DNA of 64,000 nucleotides. Origin: DATHZQ01 sp965216945. Its GTDB lineage: Bacteria > Actinomycetota > Acidimicrobiia > Spongiisociales > UBA5794. Below, piece by piece: positions 33,592-41,308 of the stretch (positions are counted from its first letter, which is position 1; every line of letters begins with the position of its first letter). The stretch is from the NCBI GenBank assembly GCA_965216945.1, contig CBDCGU010000003.1:3038001-3102000 (forward strand), written 5' to 3'. The translations under genes and the position numbers were made by a program. The notes under the pieces are model-generated. The model did not search any database. It was not told where the DNA came from and saw only the letters and a program-made list of their open reading frames with translations.

Positions 33592-33882
33592 GTGTTCGAG
33601 GAGCAGGGGCAGCAGCGCCTGGCGGACGGCGAGGCGGTGCTCACCAAGCGAGAGAGCGAGCTCGGCGCAGCCGAAGAACGGATCAGCGGGTGGAGCGAGC
33701 ATCTTCGAGGGCGGGAGCACGCGATCGAGGTCCATGAGCGGCGAGCGGAGGCAGTGACGAAGTGAGCATCGCAGTCGGTGCAGGCCCGGACCAAGACCGG
33801 ACGCAACGAACGATGCCCGTGCGGATCGGTTCTCGAGTACAAGCACTGCCACGGCCTACCCGGCCAGCAGCAGAGCGGATGA
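33592..33882 (+). pseudogene. SEC-C-motif protein remnant with in-frame stop
   Basis: From GTG 33592 the frame encodes a charged coiled-coil-like stretch (EQGQQRLADGEAVLTKRESE to ERRAEAVTK), then TGA at 33763-33765. It continues in frame to a zinc-binding SEC-C motif, RCPCGSVLEYKHCHG, ending at 33882. It lies between two insertion-sequence remnants, and a further frame upstream (MGRAIAVLMDQAMAAVLDD) may be its displaced N-terminus. I regard it as decayed. Confidence 0.6.
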
Positions 33883-33886
33883 TCTT

Positions 33887-33972
33887 CCAGATAATGGCTT
33901 GCTGGCGCAGATTGCATGATGTCTGATCCAGAGCGCTTGGGAGTGCGCGGCATCGCACCCGCCGGTGGGTGA
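33887..33972 (+). repeat. Dispersed repeat, copy 2 (partner of 20312)
   Basis: The first 29 bp match 20312-20340 with one mismatch, and 33940-33972 matches 20357-20389 with about six. It immediately precedes an IS256-type transposase fragment. Confidence 0.65.
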
Positions 33973-33974
33973 TC

Positions 33975-34167
33975 CAAGGCGCCGCATGGCAACGATGCAA
34001 GGTGCACCTGATGCGCAACCTCCTCGCCACCATTCCCAAGAGCCACAAGGAGATGATCGCCGCCACCGTGCGCACCATCTTCGCCCAACCCGATCCCGAC
34101 GCCACCAGAGCCCAGCTCCGGCAGGTGGTCGGGATGCTCGAGGTCCGCTACCCCAACGCCGCTGACT
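33975..34167 (+). pseudogene. IS256-family (mutator) transposase fragment
   Basis: An internal fragment of about 64 residues: GAAWQRCKVHLMRNLLATIP and SHKEMIAATVRTIFAQPD correspond to the conserved middle of IS256 transposases. Both the DDE N-terminal part and the C-terminus are missing, and the 3' end abuts the SRPBCC gene. Confidence 0.8.
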
Positions 34168-34186
34168 CGTGCTATCCGGCCGGATC

Positions 34187-34624
34187 TCAGGTGTCGTCTG
34201 ACTGGCTCTGCGACTCGCAGAATTTCTTGAACTTGAGGTGCTGCTTGGCGAGGTCGCGGCGGATCAGAGGGATGAGCACCGGGAAGAGGACCTTCATGAT
34301 GCCTTTCGGCTTGGGGTCGAACTCGATGACGAGCCCGGTCCCGGTACTGGTTTCCGTGAAGCGAAATGCGGCGGCCACGTCCATGGCCTTGCCGGTGACT
34401 GAGAAGTCGAGACGTTCTGGTCGGGCGAACGTCGTGATGGTCGACTCGAGTTCCTGACCCCGATTGACTGCGATGAATCGAGAGCCTTGTCCGATCGGTC
34501 CGTCGCTTCTCATCTCTGCCCTCGAGGCGCCGGCGTTCCAGTCTGGGAGTCTCCGGACGTCTGCCATCAGGTCGAACGCCGTTGCCGGCGGACAATCGAT
34601 ATGCATGTGCTCTGTGATGGTCAT
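34187..34624 (-). CDS. SRPBCC-family (polyketide cyclase/START-like) protein
   Basis: A 145-aa protein of the helix-grip fold: HIDCPPATAFDLMADVRRLPDWNAG is the usual N-terminus, followed by a strand-rich middle and a long C-terminal helix (IPLIRRDLAKQHLKFKKFCE). Such proteins bind hydrophobic ligands; some modify or transport lipids or polyketides. ATG 34624 is chosen by family alignment. It is divergently transcribed from a TetR gene with a perfect palindrome between them. Confidence 0.82.
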   Translation of the reverse strand: MTITEHMHIDCPPATAFDLMADVRRLPDWNAGASRAEMRSDGPIGQGSRFIAVNRGQELESTITTFARPERLDFSVTGKAMDVAAAFRFTETSTGTGLVIEFDPKPKGIMKVLFPVLIPLIRRDLAKQHLKFKKFCESQSQSDDT

Positions 34625-34687
34625 GGCCCTCGAGGCTCCTATTGGTCGGCGATCGCACCGAGACGAAACCCGGCGCAATGGTCGTGT

Positions 34688-34718
34688 ATCTTTACGATAG
34701 TGTTACTATCGTAAAGAT
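34688..34718. promoter_or_regulatory. Perfect palindrome, putative TetR operator
   Basis: ATCTTTACGATAGT, spacer GTT, then ACTATCGTAAAGAT: 14-bp arms with no mismatch, AT-rich, located between the divergent SRPBCC (34624) and TetR (34751) starts. A second partial copy (GATAGTATTAC) follows. This is the expected geometry for a TetR-family operator controlling both genes. Confidence 0.8.
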
Positions 34719-34750
34719 AGTATTACTCTTGTCAAGAGGATTTGTGCAGG

Positions 34751-35344
34751 ATGTCAAGGTCGTCGACCACCGTTGCGAAGGACCGGAAACGGACGATGTC
34801 GCTGCGGGAGCAGCAGCGGGCCGTGACCCGCGACCGGATCATCACGGCTCTGAGCGAGCTCATCGAAACGCACCACCCATTGGATGTCACGATGGCTGCA
34901 GTGGCTGCACACGCCGGCGTGTCGGAGCCAACCCTCTATCGTCACTTCCCGACCAAGCGGATCCTCTTCGGCGCCCTCGGCTCGCACCTCTTCAGGAAGA
35001 CGACTGCGGGCGTCGCTCCGTCCAACCTCAACGAACTGATCGAGTTCGTTCCCACGCTGTACGAGCAGTTCTCGGAGATGGAGGCCACCGCACGCTGGAA
35101 TCTCGCCGCCCCCAAGGACGACGTGATCCGACCCTCCGCCACCGAACGGCTCCCCATTCTGCGTCAAGCGTTGAGCGCCTCTCTCGAGGACCTGTCCCCA
35201 GCTGAGTCCGACGCTCTGCTACGAGGACTCCTCCTACTGACCTCGCCGACCAGCCTCCTCTACTGGCAGGACTACCTCGACATCACGGTCGACGAGGCCG
35301 CCGAGAGCGCGAGCTGGCTGATCCGCCGACTCGCTGCACGGTGA
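34751..35344 (+). CDS. TetR-family transcriptional regulator
   Basis: A 197-aa regulator. The N-terminal DNA-binding domain contains QQRAVTRDRIITALSELIE and the helix-turn-helix VTMAAVAAHAGVSEPTLYRHFPTKR. The C-terminal ligand-binding helices are diverse, as usual. ATG 34751 is chosen after AAGAGGATT. The perfect palindrome upstream suggests that it represses itself and the SRPBCC gene, released by a small hydrophobic ligand. Confidence 0.92.
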   Translation: MSRSSTTVAKDRKRTMSLREQQRAVTRDRIITALSELIETHHPLDVTMAAVAAHAGVSEPTLYRHFPTKRILFGALGSHLFRKTTAGVAPSNLNELIEFVPTLYEQFSEMEATARWNLAAPKDDVIRPSATERLPILRQALSASLEDLSPAESDALLRGLLLLTSPTSLLYWQDYLDITVDEAAESASWLIRRLAAR

Positions 35345-35513
35345 CCCCCGACCCGTCAGCTCCCGACAGCCACGTGGCTGGTGTCCACACCGACGAGCGA
35401 CACAGCGATTGTCTGGCGATCACGAGCAAAGCCGCACATGTCGCGCTCCTGGAACCAGAACGAGCCGCACAGCGTTGGTATGAGCGTTGCGCCAACTCTC
35501 CCACGCCCGGTTG

Positions 35514-36089
35514 ATGAATCCGATCAGAGCGATGATCTTGATCGGCGTGGTCATGCTCGTCGCGGCGGCATGCTCCGAACCAGAGGGTCCTGCGGCAGCT
35601 ATCGAGGCCAACGAGCTGGTCGAGCTCGGCAGCGTCGAGGAGCTGAAGGAGCGGTTCAACGACGACGCCGGTAGTCCTCGTCTGATCGTGCTGCTGTCGC
35701 CCACCTGACCCGTCTGTATCGCAGGTGCCAGTTGGGTACAAGATCAGATCCTCACCACCAACCCCGGCCGGGATCTCGCCGTGTACGCGGTGTGGTTCAA
35801 CGTCCTCCCCGGCGACTCCGTCGGTGAATGGAACTCCGAGATACTGACCGACCGTCGAGTCACCGAGTACTGGGATCCAGACGGCGTCGTCGGTCGATGG
35901 TTCGGCGACCGCAGAGACGAGCTCGATCTCAGATTCCTCGGTGGGCACCTCGTGTGGGACGCCAGCCTCCTGTTTGGGCCCGACGCATCCTGGCAGGCGC
36001 TCCCAGAACCTCTGGAACACTTTGGCTACACCGTCATCGCCGACAGCGACGAACTCGAAGACCGGCTGGAGGCGATCTGGGAGTCATGA
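35514..36089 (+). CDS. Putative thioredoxin-like selenoprotein (lipoprotein), UGA as Sec65
   Basis: Read through TGA 35706-35708, a 191-aa protein results. It has a signal peptide with lipobox VAAAC (Cys20), a short helical region, then a strand LIVLLSPT followed by U-P-V-C and IAGASWVQDQIL. The redox-like UxxC at a strand-to-helix junction is the place of CxxC in thioredoxin folds. The continuation (VYAVWFNVLPGDS, LRFLGGHLVWDASLLFGPDA, FGYTVIADSDELEDRL) is coherent and uninterrupted. A hairpin with its loop 17 nt after the UGA fits a bacterial SECIS. Without Sec insertion only a useless 64-residue stub is made. No sel genes lie in the window. Confidence 0.75.
35715..35740 (+). promoter_or_regulatory. 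Putative bacterial SECIS hairpin
   Basis: TGTATC (35715-35720) pairs with GGTACA (35735-35740); after a bulged G, CAG (35722-35724) pairs with TTG (35732-35734), leaving apical loop GTGCCAG. The loop starts 17 nt after the UGA and begins G-U, both typical of bacterial SECIS elements. A competing 6-bp pairing (CACCTG with CAGGTG, 35702-35727) includes the UGA itself. Confidence 0.55.
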
Positions 36090-36152
36090 CAGAGGCTCGG
36101 CATCCTCGCCGCCGCACGGTGGGGTCCCTCGTGTGGTGGGCTCGATCGACCG

Positions 36153-36422
36153 CTACGCCGGTTGAGAGCCCTCGTCCTGTTCGCTGTCTCCCGGCTCACG
36201 GATGCGTGTGCCGTTGTGTCTCGACCGGGCCAGAAGGACCGAGCCGAGTATCCACGCACCGAGGGCCAGTATGCCGGCAGCGATGATGGCTCCTCGTTGC
36301 AGGCCCACTTCGTAGCCGGCGTACTCATTTGCGACGAAGTCCCGTATGAGGATCACCAGTGCCACCGTGAGCGCCACACCGGCGAGAAGAGCGAGGTATC
36401 CAATCATCCGTCGGGACACCAC
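36153..36422 (-). CDS. Small membrane protein, two transmembrane helices
   Basis: An 89-aa protein with helices at about residues 7-27 and 45-66, separated by a charged loop, and a hydrophilic acidic C-terminal tail (RIREPGDSEQDEGSQPA). GTG 36422 follows a strong GGAGG site at suitable spacing. The family is not recognised. It is convergent with the selenoprotein candidate (63 bp between stops). Confidence 0.6.
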   Translation of the reverse strand: MVSRRMIGYLALLAGVALTVALVILIRDFVANEYAGYEVGLQRGAIIAAGILALGAWILGSVLLARSRHNGTRIREPGDSEQDEGSQPA

Positions 36423-36733
36423 TCACCTCCGTTGGCGATCGATGCTGCAATCGTACGCTCGCACCTGGCCCGACGCCGGAGCAGCCGCCGTCTATCCGAG
36501 TTCGACGTGCTCGTCCCCGGGCCGGCGCACCGGCCGCCAGGACCGATCGGCGGCGGGGAACGCCTCACCAAACCGCAAGTTTCCCCGAAAACGCTCGCCC
36601 GCCGCCACAACCTCACGCCGTCGCGGCTCGCGAAGTTCTCCCTTGCGTAACCGGCGTCCTGGGTATACTCCGAGGACTCGGGAGGGGAACCGACACAGGC
36701 GACCGCCCGTTTCCTGGAGGGGACTTGGGGGCT
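36423..36733 (+). other. Leader region of the polysaccharide locus
   Basis: No credible gene is seen in these 311 bp. It contains the start region of the small membrane protein on one side and the putative promoter and GGAGGGG ribosome site of the BY-kinase-like gene on the other. Confidence 0.45.
36643..36669 (+). promoter_or_regulatory. Possible promoter of the polysaccharide locus
   Basis: TTGCGT (36643-36648) and TATACT (36664-36669) are separated by 15 bp, shorter than ideal; the -10 match is good and lies about 65 bp before the first gene's ATG. Confidence 0.35.
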
Positions 36734-38605
36734 ATGAACAACGCTGACGCGACGCAATTCGAGCCCGGTGTGCTTCCATCGATTTGGCGGTATCGCTGGG
36801 TCTTTCTGCTGTTTGTGATCGGGTTTGCTGCACTTGGATTTGCCAGTTCCTATTTGCAGCCGTCGGACGATCAGTGGACCGCCTCATCCGTCTTGGTGGT
36901 TGAGGACCCGCGGGCGTCTGCCCTCTTCGATGCGGTCCCGCAGAACACGCGCGGCCGCTACGTGGCCAACCAGGTGGCGGTGCTGCGCTCAACTCCGGTT
37001 GCCGAGCGCTCGTCGGAGATCCTCGCCGAGCAGGGCTTCTCGTTCACTCCGGAGGAGGTGCTCGAGTTGTCCGAGGTCCTGGCGACGACCGGGTCGAGCG
37101 AGGTCATCGAAGTCGTGTTTTCCACGGACAGCGAGTCTGCGGCGATCGCCGGCGCCAACGCCATCGGCGTCGCCTACCAAGAGGTGCGGCGGTCGGAAGC
37201 CCGCAGCAACTACCAATCGTCGATCGACCAGTTGGATGTGTTCATCGCGACGACCGACGAGCAGCTGGTCGCGCTGCAGATGCAGATCGATGCGGAACTG
37301 GACGCCGGCGTCGGTACGAATCTCCAGGAGCAGTACAACGCCGCAGTCGACCGGCTGATCACCCTGCAGGGATCATCATTTGCGAGCGCGGATGATCTCG
37401 ATGCGATCCGAGCCGAGATCGCGGCGCTGCAAGCCGCAATGACGTTCACCTCCCCCCAGTCCGGAATCGACCTCCTCATCCAGGAGCAACAAAACCTCAT
37501 CGCCCGCCGCTCCCGGCTCACGCAGACTCGCGACGAGATCGCCATCGACTCGGAGCTGCTCGGCAGCGGTGTGCTCCTCTTCTCGCCGGCGACCACGGCG
37601 GAGGAACCGGCGGCCGCCAACCCGATGCGGAACGTTGTCCTGGGCTTGGCCGTCGGACTCGCTCTCGGTGCGATCGCGGCGTATTTCATGGCGCTGCGGC
37701 GACGCACCTTCACCGACGCCGGTCAGCCCGCCGCGCTGTTGGGTGCTCCGCTCCTGGCTTCCGTTCCCGCTTTCAAGGAAGAGCGGATCTTCTCGAGCCT
37801 GCCGATCCTCGACGCCCCGGCGTCCGAGGCCGCCGAGGGATTCCGCTTTGCGGTGGCCGCGCTGCGGCATCGCTTCTCCGGCCCGGCGCACTACCCGGAC
37901 GGGACGGTCGTCACCGGTCCGGGCGCGGACACGCCGTGGATCGCATTCGTATCCGCCGCTGCCGGCGACGGGAAGACGGTCGTCACTGCCAACACGGCGC
38001 TGGCGGCCGCGAGCGAGGGTCACCGCGTGCTCCTCATCGACGCCGACATTGCCGACCAGGATCTCTCCAGGACGCTGCGCGATCATTTCCACGGAACGGT
38101 CATGCTGCCGCTGGCCGGGGGCCGGGGCGTGAGCGGCAAGCTCATTCAGGGCAGCCACTCAGGAGCGATCCACCTCGTGAGCCTGGCGGACTCCGGCGAG
38201 CGCACCGATGTTGCCCGCCTGGTTGGCGAGAGCCTGCCCCGTGCGCTCAGCGTCGCCGAATCCGGGGAGTACGACTTCGTGTTCATCGACGTGCCGCCCC
38301 TGCTCCAGATCGCATACGCCGGCACCATCGCCAGCCAGGCCGGAACGGCGCTCGTGGTCGTGCCTCACGGCAGTCGGGTCGCCGAGCTCGAGGAGGAGAA
38401 GGATCGGCTGGACCTCAGCTCGACCGCCGTCGCCGGGTATGTCTACAACAAGGCACCGCGCCGCACCGAGGGTGCGGTGCCCGGCAGCTCGCTGCTCGCC
38501 CACCGTTCCGCGCTGCGGGGTGATCCCGCGGTCGAAGGATGGAGCGACGTGATGGAGATCGGGCGCGAGGTCAAGGAGCAGCACGATGCGGTTCACGGGA
38601 GCTGA
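36734..38605 (+). CDS. Wzz/BY-kinase-like polysaccharide co-polymerase and ATPase
   Basis: A 623-aa fusion. An N-terminal Wzz domain has transmembrane helices near residues 17-40 and about 300-322 flanking a coiled-coil periplasmic-type region. A cytosolic P-loop ATPase follows with Walker A AAAGDGKTV (about 408-417), Walker A' LLIDAD (about 433) and Walker B FVFIDVPP (about 514). This is the layout of bacterial tyrosine kinases that control chain length and export. The usual C-terminal Tyr cluster is missing, so autophosphorylation may be lost. The start ATG 36734 follows GGAGGGG. Confidence 0.88.
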   Translation: MNNADATQFEPGVLPSIWRYRWVFLLFVIGFAALGFASSYLQPSDDQWTASSVLVVEDPRASALFDAVPQNTRGRYVANQVAVLRSTPVAERSSEILAEQGFSFTPEEVLELSEVLATTGSSEVIEVVFSTDSESAAIAGANAIGVAYQEVRRSEARSNYQSSIDQLDVFIATTDEQLVALQMQIDAELDAGVGTNLQEQYNAAVDRLITLQGSSFASADDLDAIRAEIAALQAAMTFTSPQSGIDLLIQEQQNLIARRSRLTQTRDEIAIDSELLGSGVLLFSPATTAEEPAAANPMRNVVLGLAVGLALGAIAAYFMALRRRTFTDAGQPAALLGAPLLASVPAFKEERIFSSLPILDAPASEAAEGFRFAVAALRHRFSGPAHYPDGTVVTGPGADTPWIAFVSAAAGDGKTVVTANTALAAASEGHRVLLIDADIADQDLSRTLRDHFHGTVMLPLAGGRGVSGKLIQGSHSGAIHLVSLADSGERTDVARLVGESLPRALSVAESGEYDFVFIDVPPLLQIAYAGTIASQAGTALVVVPHGSRVAELEEEKDRLDLSSTAVAGYVYNKAPRRTEGAVPGSSLLAHRSALRGDPAVEGWSDVMEIGREVKEQHDAVHGS

Positions 38606-38656
38606 GACGGCAACCCGCCCCAACCAGCTCCCACAGCAGGATCACCCGGCGCTGCG

Positions 38657-40330
38657 GTGATCACCCGAACCGTCAATCGTGTGATGGCGCGGCGCATGCT
38701 GCCGCAGGTTGCCGCCGTGTTCTTTCTCCTGCTGGCGATCGCCCCTGAGGCCAAATGGCGGTTGCGGGACCCGGGCGCCTCGGCAGCGGGTTCGGCCGAT
38801 CTCCAGACGCTCTTCGAACTGGGGTTGTATGCCGGCATCGGACTGTGGGCCGCATGGCATCTCATCCGCGGCTGGTCGTCGGAGCGATACCGATTGCAAA
38901 CCATCGGACCCGCCGGGCTCGTGCTCGTCATCGCGGCGCTGCTGCTGGTCACGACCGGGGTGCTGGCGGTGTCGAGCCGGTCGCTGACCCGATCCGTCCA
39001 GTACATCGTCATGGCCACGACTGCGCTGCTCATTTGGTGGGAGGCGCGCGGCGATGTCGTGTTCTTCGAGTCGTTCTGGCGAATCGTGCGGCGCGGGTTC
39101 GTGCTGTTCGCGTTGTTCGCCACCTTCATCACGGCCATCGTCCCCGCTTTCGACGGCTCGCTCGATGACCGCGGGATCAATCGCTACGGATGGATGGAGA
39201 TTCATCCCATCACCACGGCGGGGATGCTCGGTATCGCCATGCTGGCGATCCTCGGCGCGTACCTCGGTCTTCCGGACCGCGTTCTCAACAGCAAGTGGAT
39301 TCGCGTCGGGACCTTTGCGTCGGCCGGCATCTTCTTCATCCTTCTGATCCTCACCAACTCGCGGGGTGCCATCGTCGCGACGCTCGCCGCCATGGTGATG
39401 ATGATGGTCACGACACCGCGGCGGCGGCTACGCCGGTTCGCACTCCTGGTCTTGGTGGCCGTGATCGGGCTCTCTGTTGCCTACTTCTTGTCCGAGGCGG
39501 GCTCTTCCCAACTCGAAGCCTTCGTCAATCGGGGACAGACGACAGAGCAGGTCCTCTCGCTGTCGCAGCGCACGACGCTCTTCGACATCGGAATGGACTA
39601 TTTCGCACAGAAACCGATCTTCGGCCACGGATACATGATTCCCGGGACCCTGCTGCGCACGCATTTCGAGTGGGCCGGCCACGCTCACAACGTGGCTCTC
39701 GAGATCATGATGTCTACTGGACTGGTCGGATTGGCGACATTCCTCACCCTCGTGTTGGTGATCATCCGCGGCATGTACCTCGGTCTGAAGACGAGCACCG
39801 GTCGGTTCACGGGGCTCCCGGCGGAGGGTGCGGCCCTCATCACGATGATCCTGGTTCAGGGCGTCATCTCCGACGGCTTCGCCGGCCCGGTGGGCTGGGA
39901 GGTCGGCATCCTGATGCTGACCGTGATCATCGCCGACATGGGCAGGCAATGGCGCATGCACCCGACGATGATCGAGTCCACCGAAGAGACGGCCCTCGCC
40001 ACCGCGGAGACGGCCGGCTGGTTCAAGCCGGCGCCGCTCGGCCGCCGCAGCCTGGGGGTGTGGTCTCGTCAGCCGTCCCGCGAGTCGGCCGAGCCGGTGG
40101 CGGTGGACATCAACACTGCATCGGTCGAGGAGCTCACCGCGCTGCCCGGAGTGGGGCGACGCATCGCCGGGCGTATCGTTGCCTACCGCGAGGGCCACGG
40201 CGACTTCGTCAGCGTCGATCAGCTCATCGAGGTTCGGGGCATCGGGCGCATCGTGCTCTCCCGGCTGCGTGCCCACGCCAGGGTCGCTCCGCCGGTCGGT
40301 GCCAGCGAGCTGCGCTTGCGGCGCTGGTAG
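38657..40330 (+). CDS. O-antigen ligase/polymerase-like membrane protein fused to a ComEA-type HhH domain
   Basis: A 557-aa protein. The first about 440 residues form roughly 11-12 transmembrane helices with the Wzy_C/O-antigen-ligase signature region, including a loop with GHGYMIPGTLLRTHFEWAGH and HNVALEIMMSTG. The C-terminal about 60 residues (484-545) are a helix-hairpin-helix repeat (VDINTASVEELTALPGVGRR and LIEVRGIGRIVLSRL), as in the DNA receptor ComEA. The reading frame is continuous across the join. It would polymerise or ligate the polysaccharide outside the membrane; the HhH role is unknown. The GTG start is likely. Confidence 0.87.
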   Translation: MITRTVNRVMARRMLPQVAAVFFLLLAIAPEAKWRLRDPGASAAGSADLQTLFELGLYAGIGLWAAWHLIRGWSSERYRLQTIGPAGLVLVIAALLLVTTGVLAVSSRSLTRSVQYIVMATTALLIWWEARGDVVFFESFWRIVRRGFVLFALFATFITAIVPAFDGSLDDRGINRYGWMEIHPITTAGMLGIAMLAILGAYLGLPDRVLNSKWIRVGTFASAGIFFILLILTNSRGAIVATLAAMVMMMVTTPRRRLRRFALLVLVAVIGLSVAYFLSEAGSSQLEAFVNRGQTTEQVLSLSQRTTLFDIGMDYFAQKPIFGHGYMIPGTLLRTHFEWAGHAHNVALEIMMSTGLVGLATFLTLVLVIIRGMYLGLKTSTGRFTGLPAEGAALITMILVQGVISDGFAGPVGWEVGILMLTVIIADMGRQWRMHPTMIESTEETALATAETAGWFKPAPLGRRSLGVWSRQPSRESAEPVAVDINTASVEELTALPGVGRRIAGRIVAYREGHGDFVSVDQLIEVRGIGRIVLSRLRAHARVAPPVGASELRLRRW

Positions 40331-40390
40331 CGGACGCCGGGGCGTCGAGCCGCCAGGCGGTGGGCTCGTCAGCTCGACCCGGGTTGCGGG

Positions 40391-41188
40391 TCAATACGCT
40401 CCGTCGCCGGACAGGACGGCCGGCACCGTCGCCGACAGCAGCCGCAGATCCATGCCCAGACTCCACTGCTCGATGTAATCGAGGTCCATCTCGACCCATC
40501 GGTCGAAGTCGACGGTGGAGCGTCCATTGACCTGCCAGATGCACGTCAGTCCCGGTTTGGCGAGCAACCGCTGCCGGGCGTAGTGGGTGTAATACTCCAC
40601 CTCCGCCGGCAGTGCAGGACGGGGCCCGACAAGGCTCATGGTGCCCGCAAGCACGTGAAACAGCTGCGGCAACTCGTCGATCGAGGAGCGCCGCAAAAGG
40701 CGTCCAACCCTCGTGACCCTGGGATCGTTCTTGAACTTGAACACGGGACCCGTTTGCTCGTTCAGGGAGTACACGTCGGCGAGCCGCTCTTCGGCGTCCA
40801 GCGACATCGAGCGGAACTTCAGCATCTCGAATTCGGTCCCGTTTCGGCCGACACGTTTTTGGCTGAAGAGCACCGGCCCCCGCGACGTCAGCCGCACCGC
40901 CGCTGCCGCTGCCGCCATGACAGGCGACAGGAGCACGATCAGGCTCAACGAGCCGACGATATCGACGAGACGCTTCACGGCGAGTCTCCAGCGCGGGCCG
41001 TTGGTCAAGGGCGAGTTCTCGCTCAATCGAGCTCGACTCGCCTGCGCCGCATGGAGCGCGATGATCTCGGCACTCGAGATCGAATTCTCTGGGTCGTGTA
41101 GATAGCGCTGTGCGCCCTGGCCGTCGCGCAACAGCGTCGGCTGCGGTCTGCCCGCTGCGGCTGTCGCGGACTCGGTTTGAGCCCCCAT
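40391..41188 (-). CDS. Initiating sugar phosphotransferase (WcaJ/WbaP-like)
   Basis: A 265-aa polyprenyl-phosphate sugar phosphotransferase, transferring the first sugar-1-phosphate to undecaprenyl phosphate. The membrane helix VKRLVDIVGSLSLIVLLSP, then GPVLFSQKRVGRNGTEFEMLKFRSM, RRSSIDELPQLFHVLAGTMSLVGPRP and LAKPGLTCIWQVNGRS are the complete family signature. It lacks the extra N-terminal helices and CoA-binding domain of longer members. ATG 41188 (MGAQTES) is the preferred start. It is convergent with the O-antigen-ligase-like gene. Confidence 0.93.
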   Translation of the reverse strand: MGAQTESATAAAGRPQPTLLRDGQGAQRYLHDPENSISSAEIIALHAAQASRARLSENSPLTNGPRWRLAVKRLVDIVGSLSLIVLLSPVMAAAAAAVRLTSRGPVLFSQKRVGRNGTEFEMLKFRSMSLDAEERLADVYSLNEQTGPVFKFKNDPRVTRVGRLLRRSSIDELPQLFHVLAGTMSLVGPRPALPAEVEYYTHYARQRLLAKPGLTCIWQVNGRSTVDFDRWVEMDLDYIEQWSLGMDLRLLSATVPAVLSGDGAY

Positions 41189-41308
41189 CCCCTCATCCCC
41201 TGTGGTGCTGCAATTCCCCTGGAGCCCCCTTGCCCGCCACACAAGGTTGGTCCACCGCGAACGCTAGCGCATGCCCGGCGTTCCGCCAACCGACCGAAAT
41301 GTGCGCCC

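Noticed and set aside
33763..33765. In-frame TGA inside the SEC-C protein as a third Sec codon
   Set aside because: It lies among insertion-sequence remnants with a further frame break upstream, has no Cys partner nearby and no clear hairpin at SECIS distance; decay is the simpler explanation.
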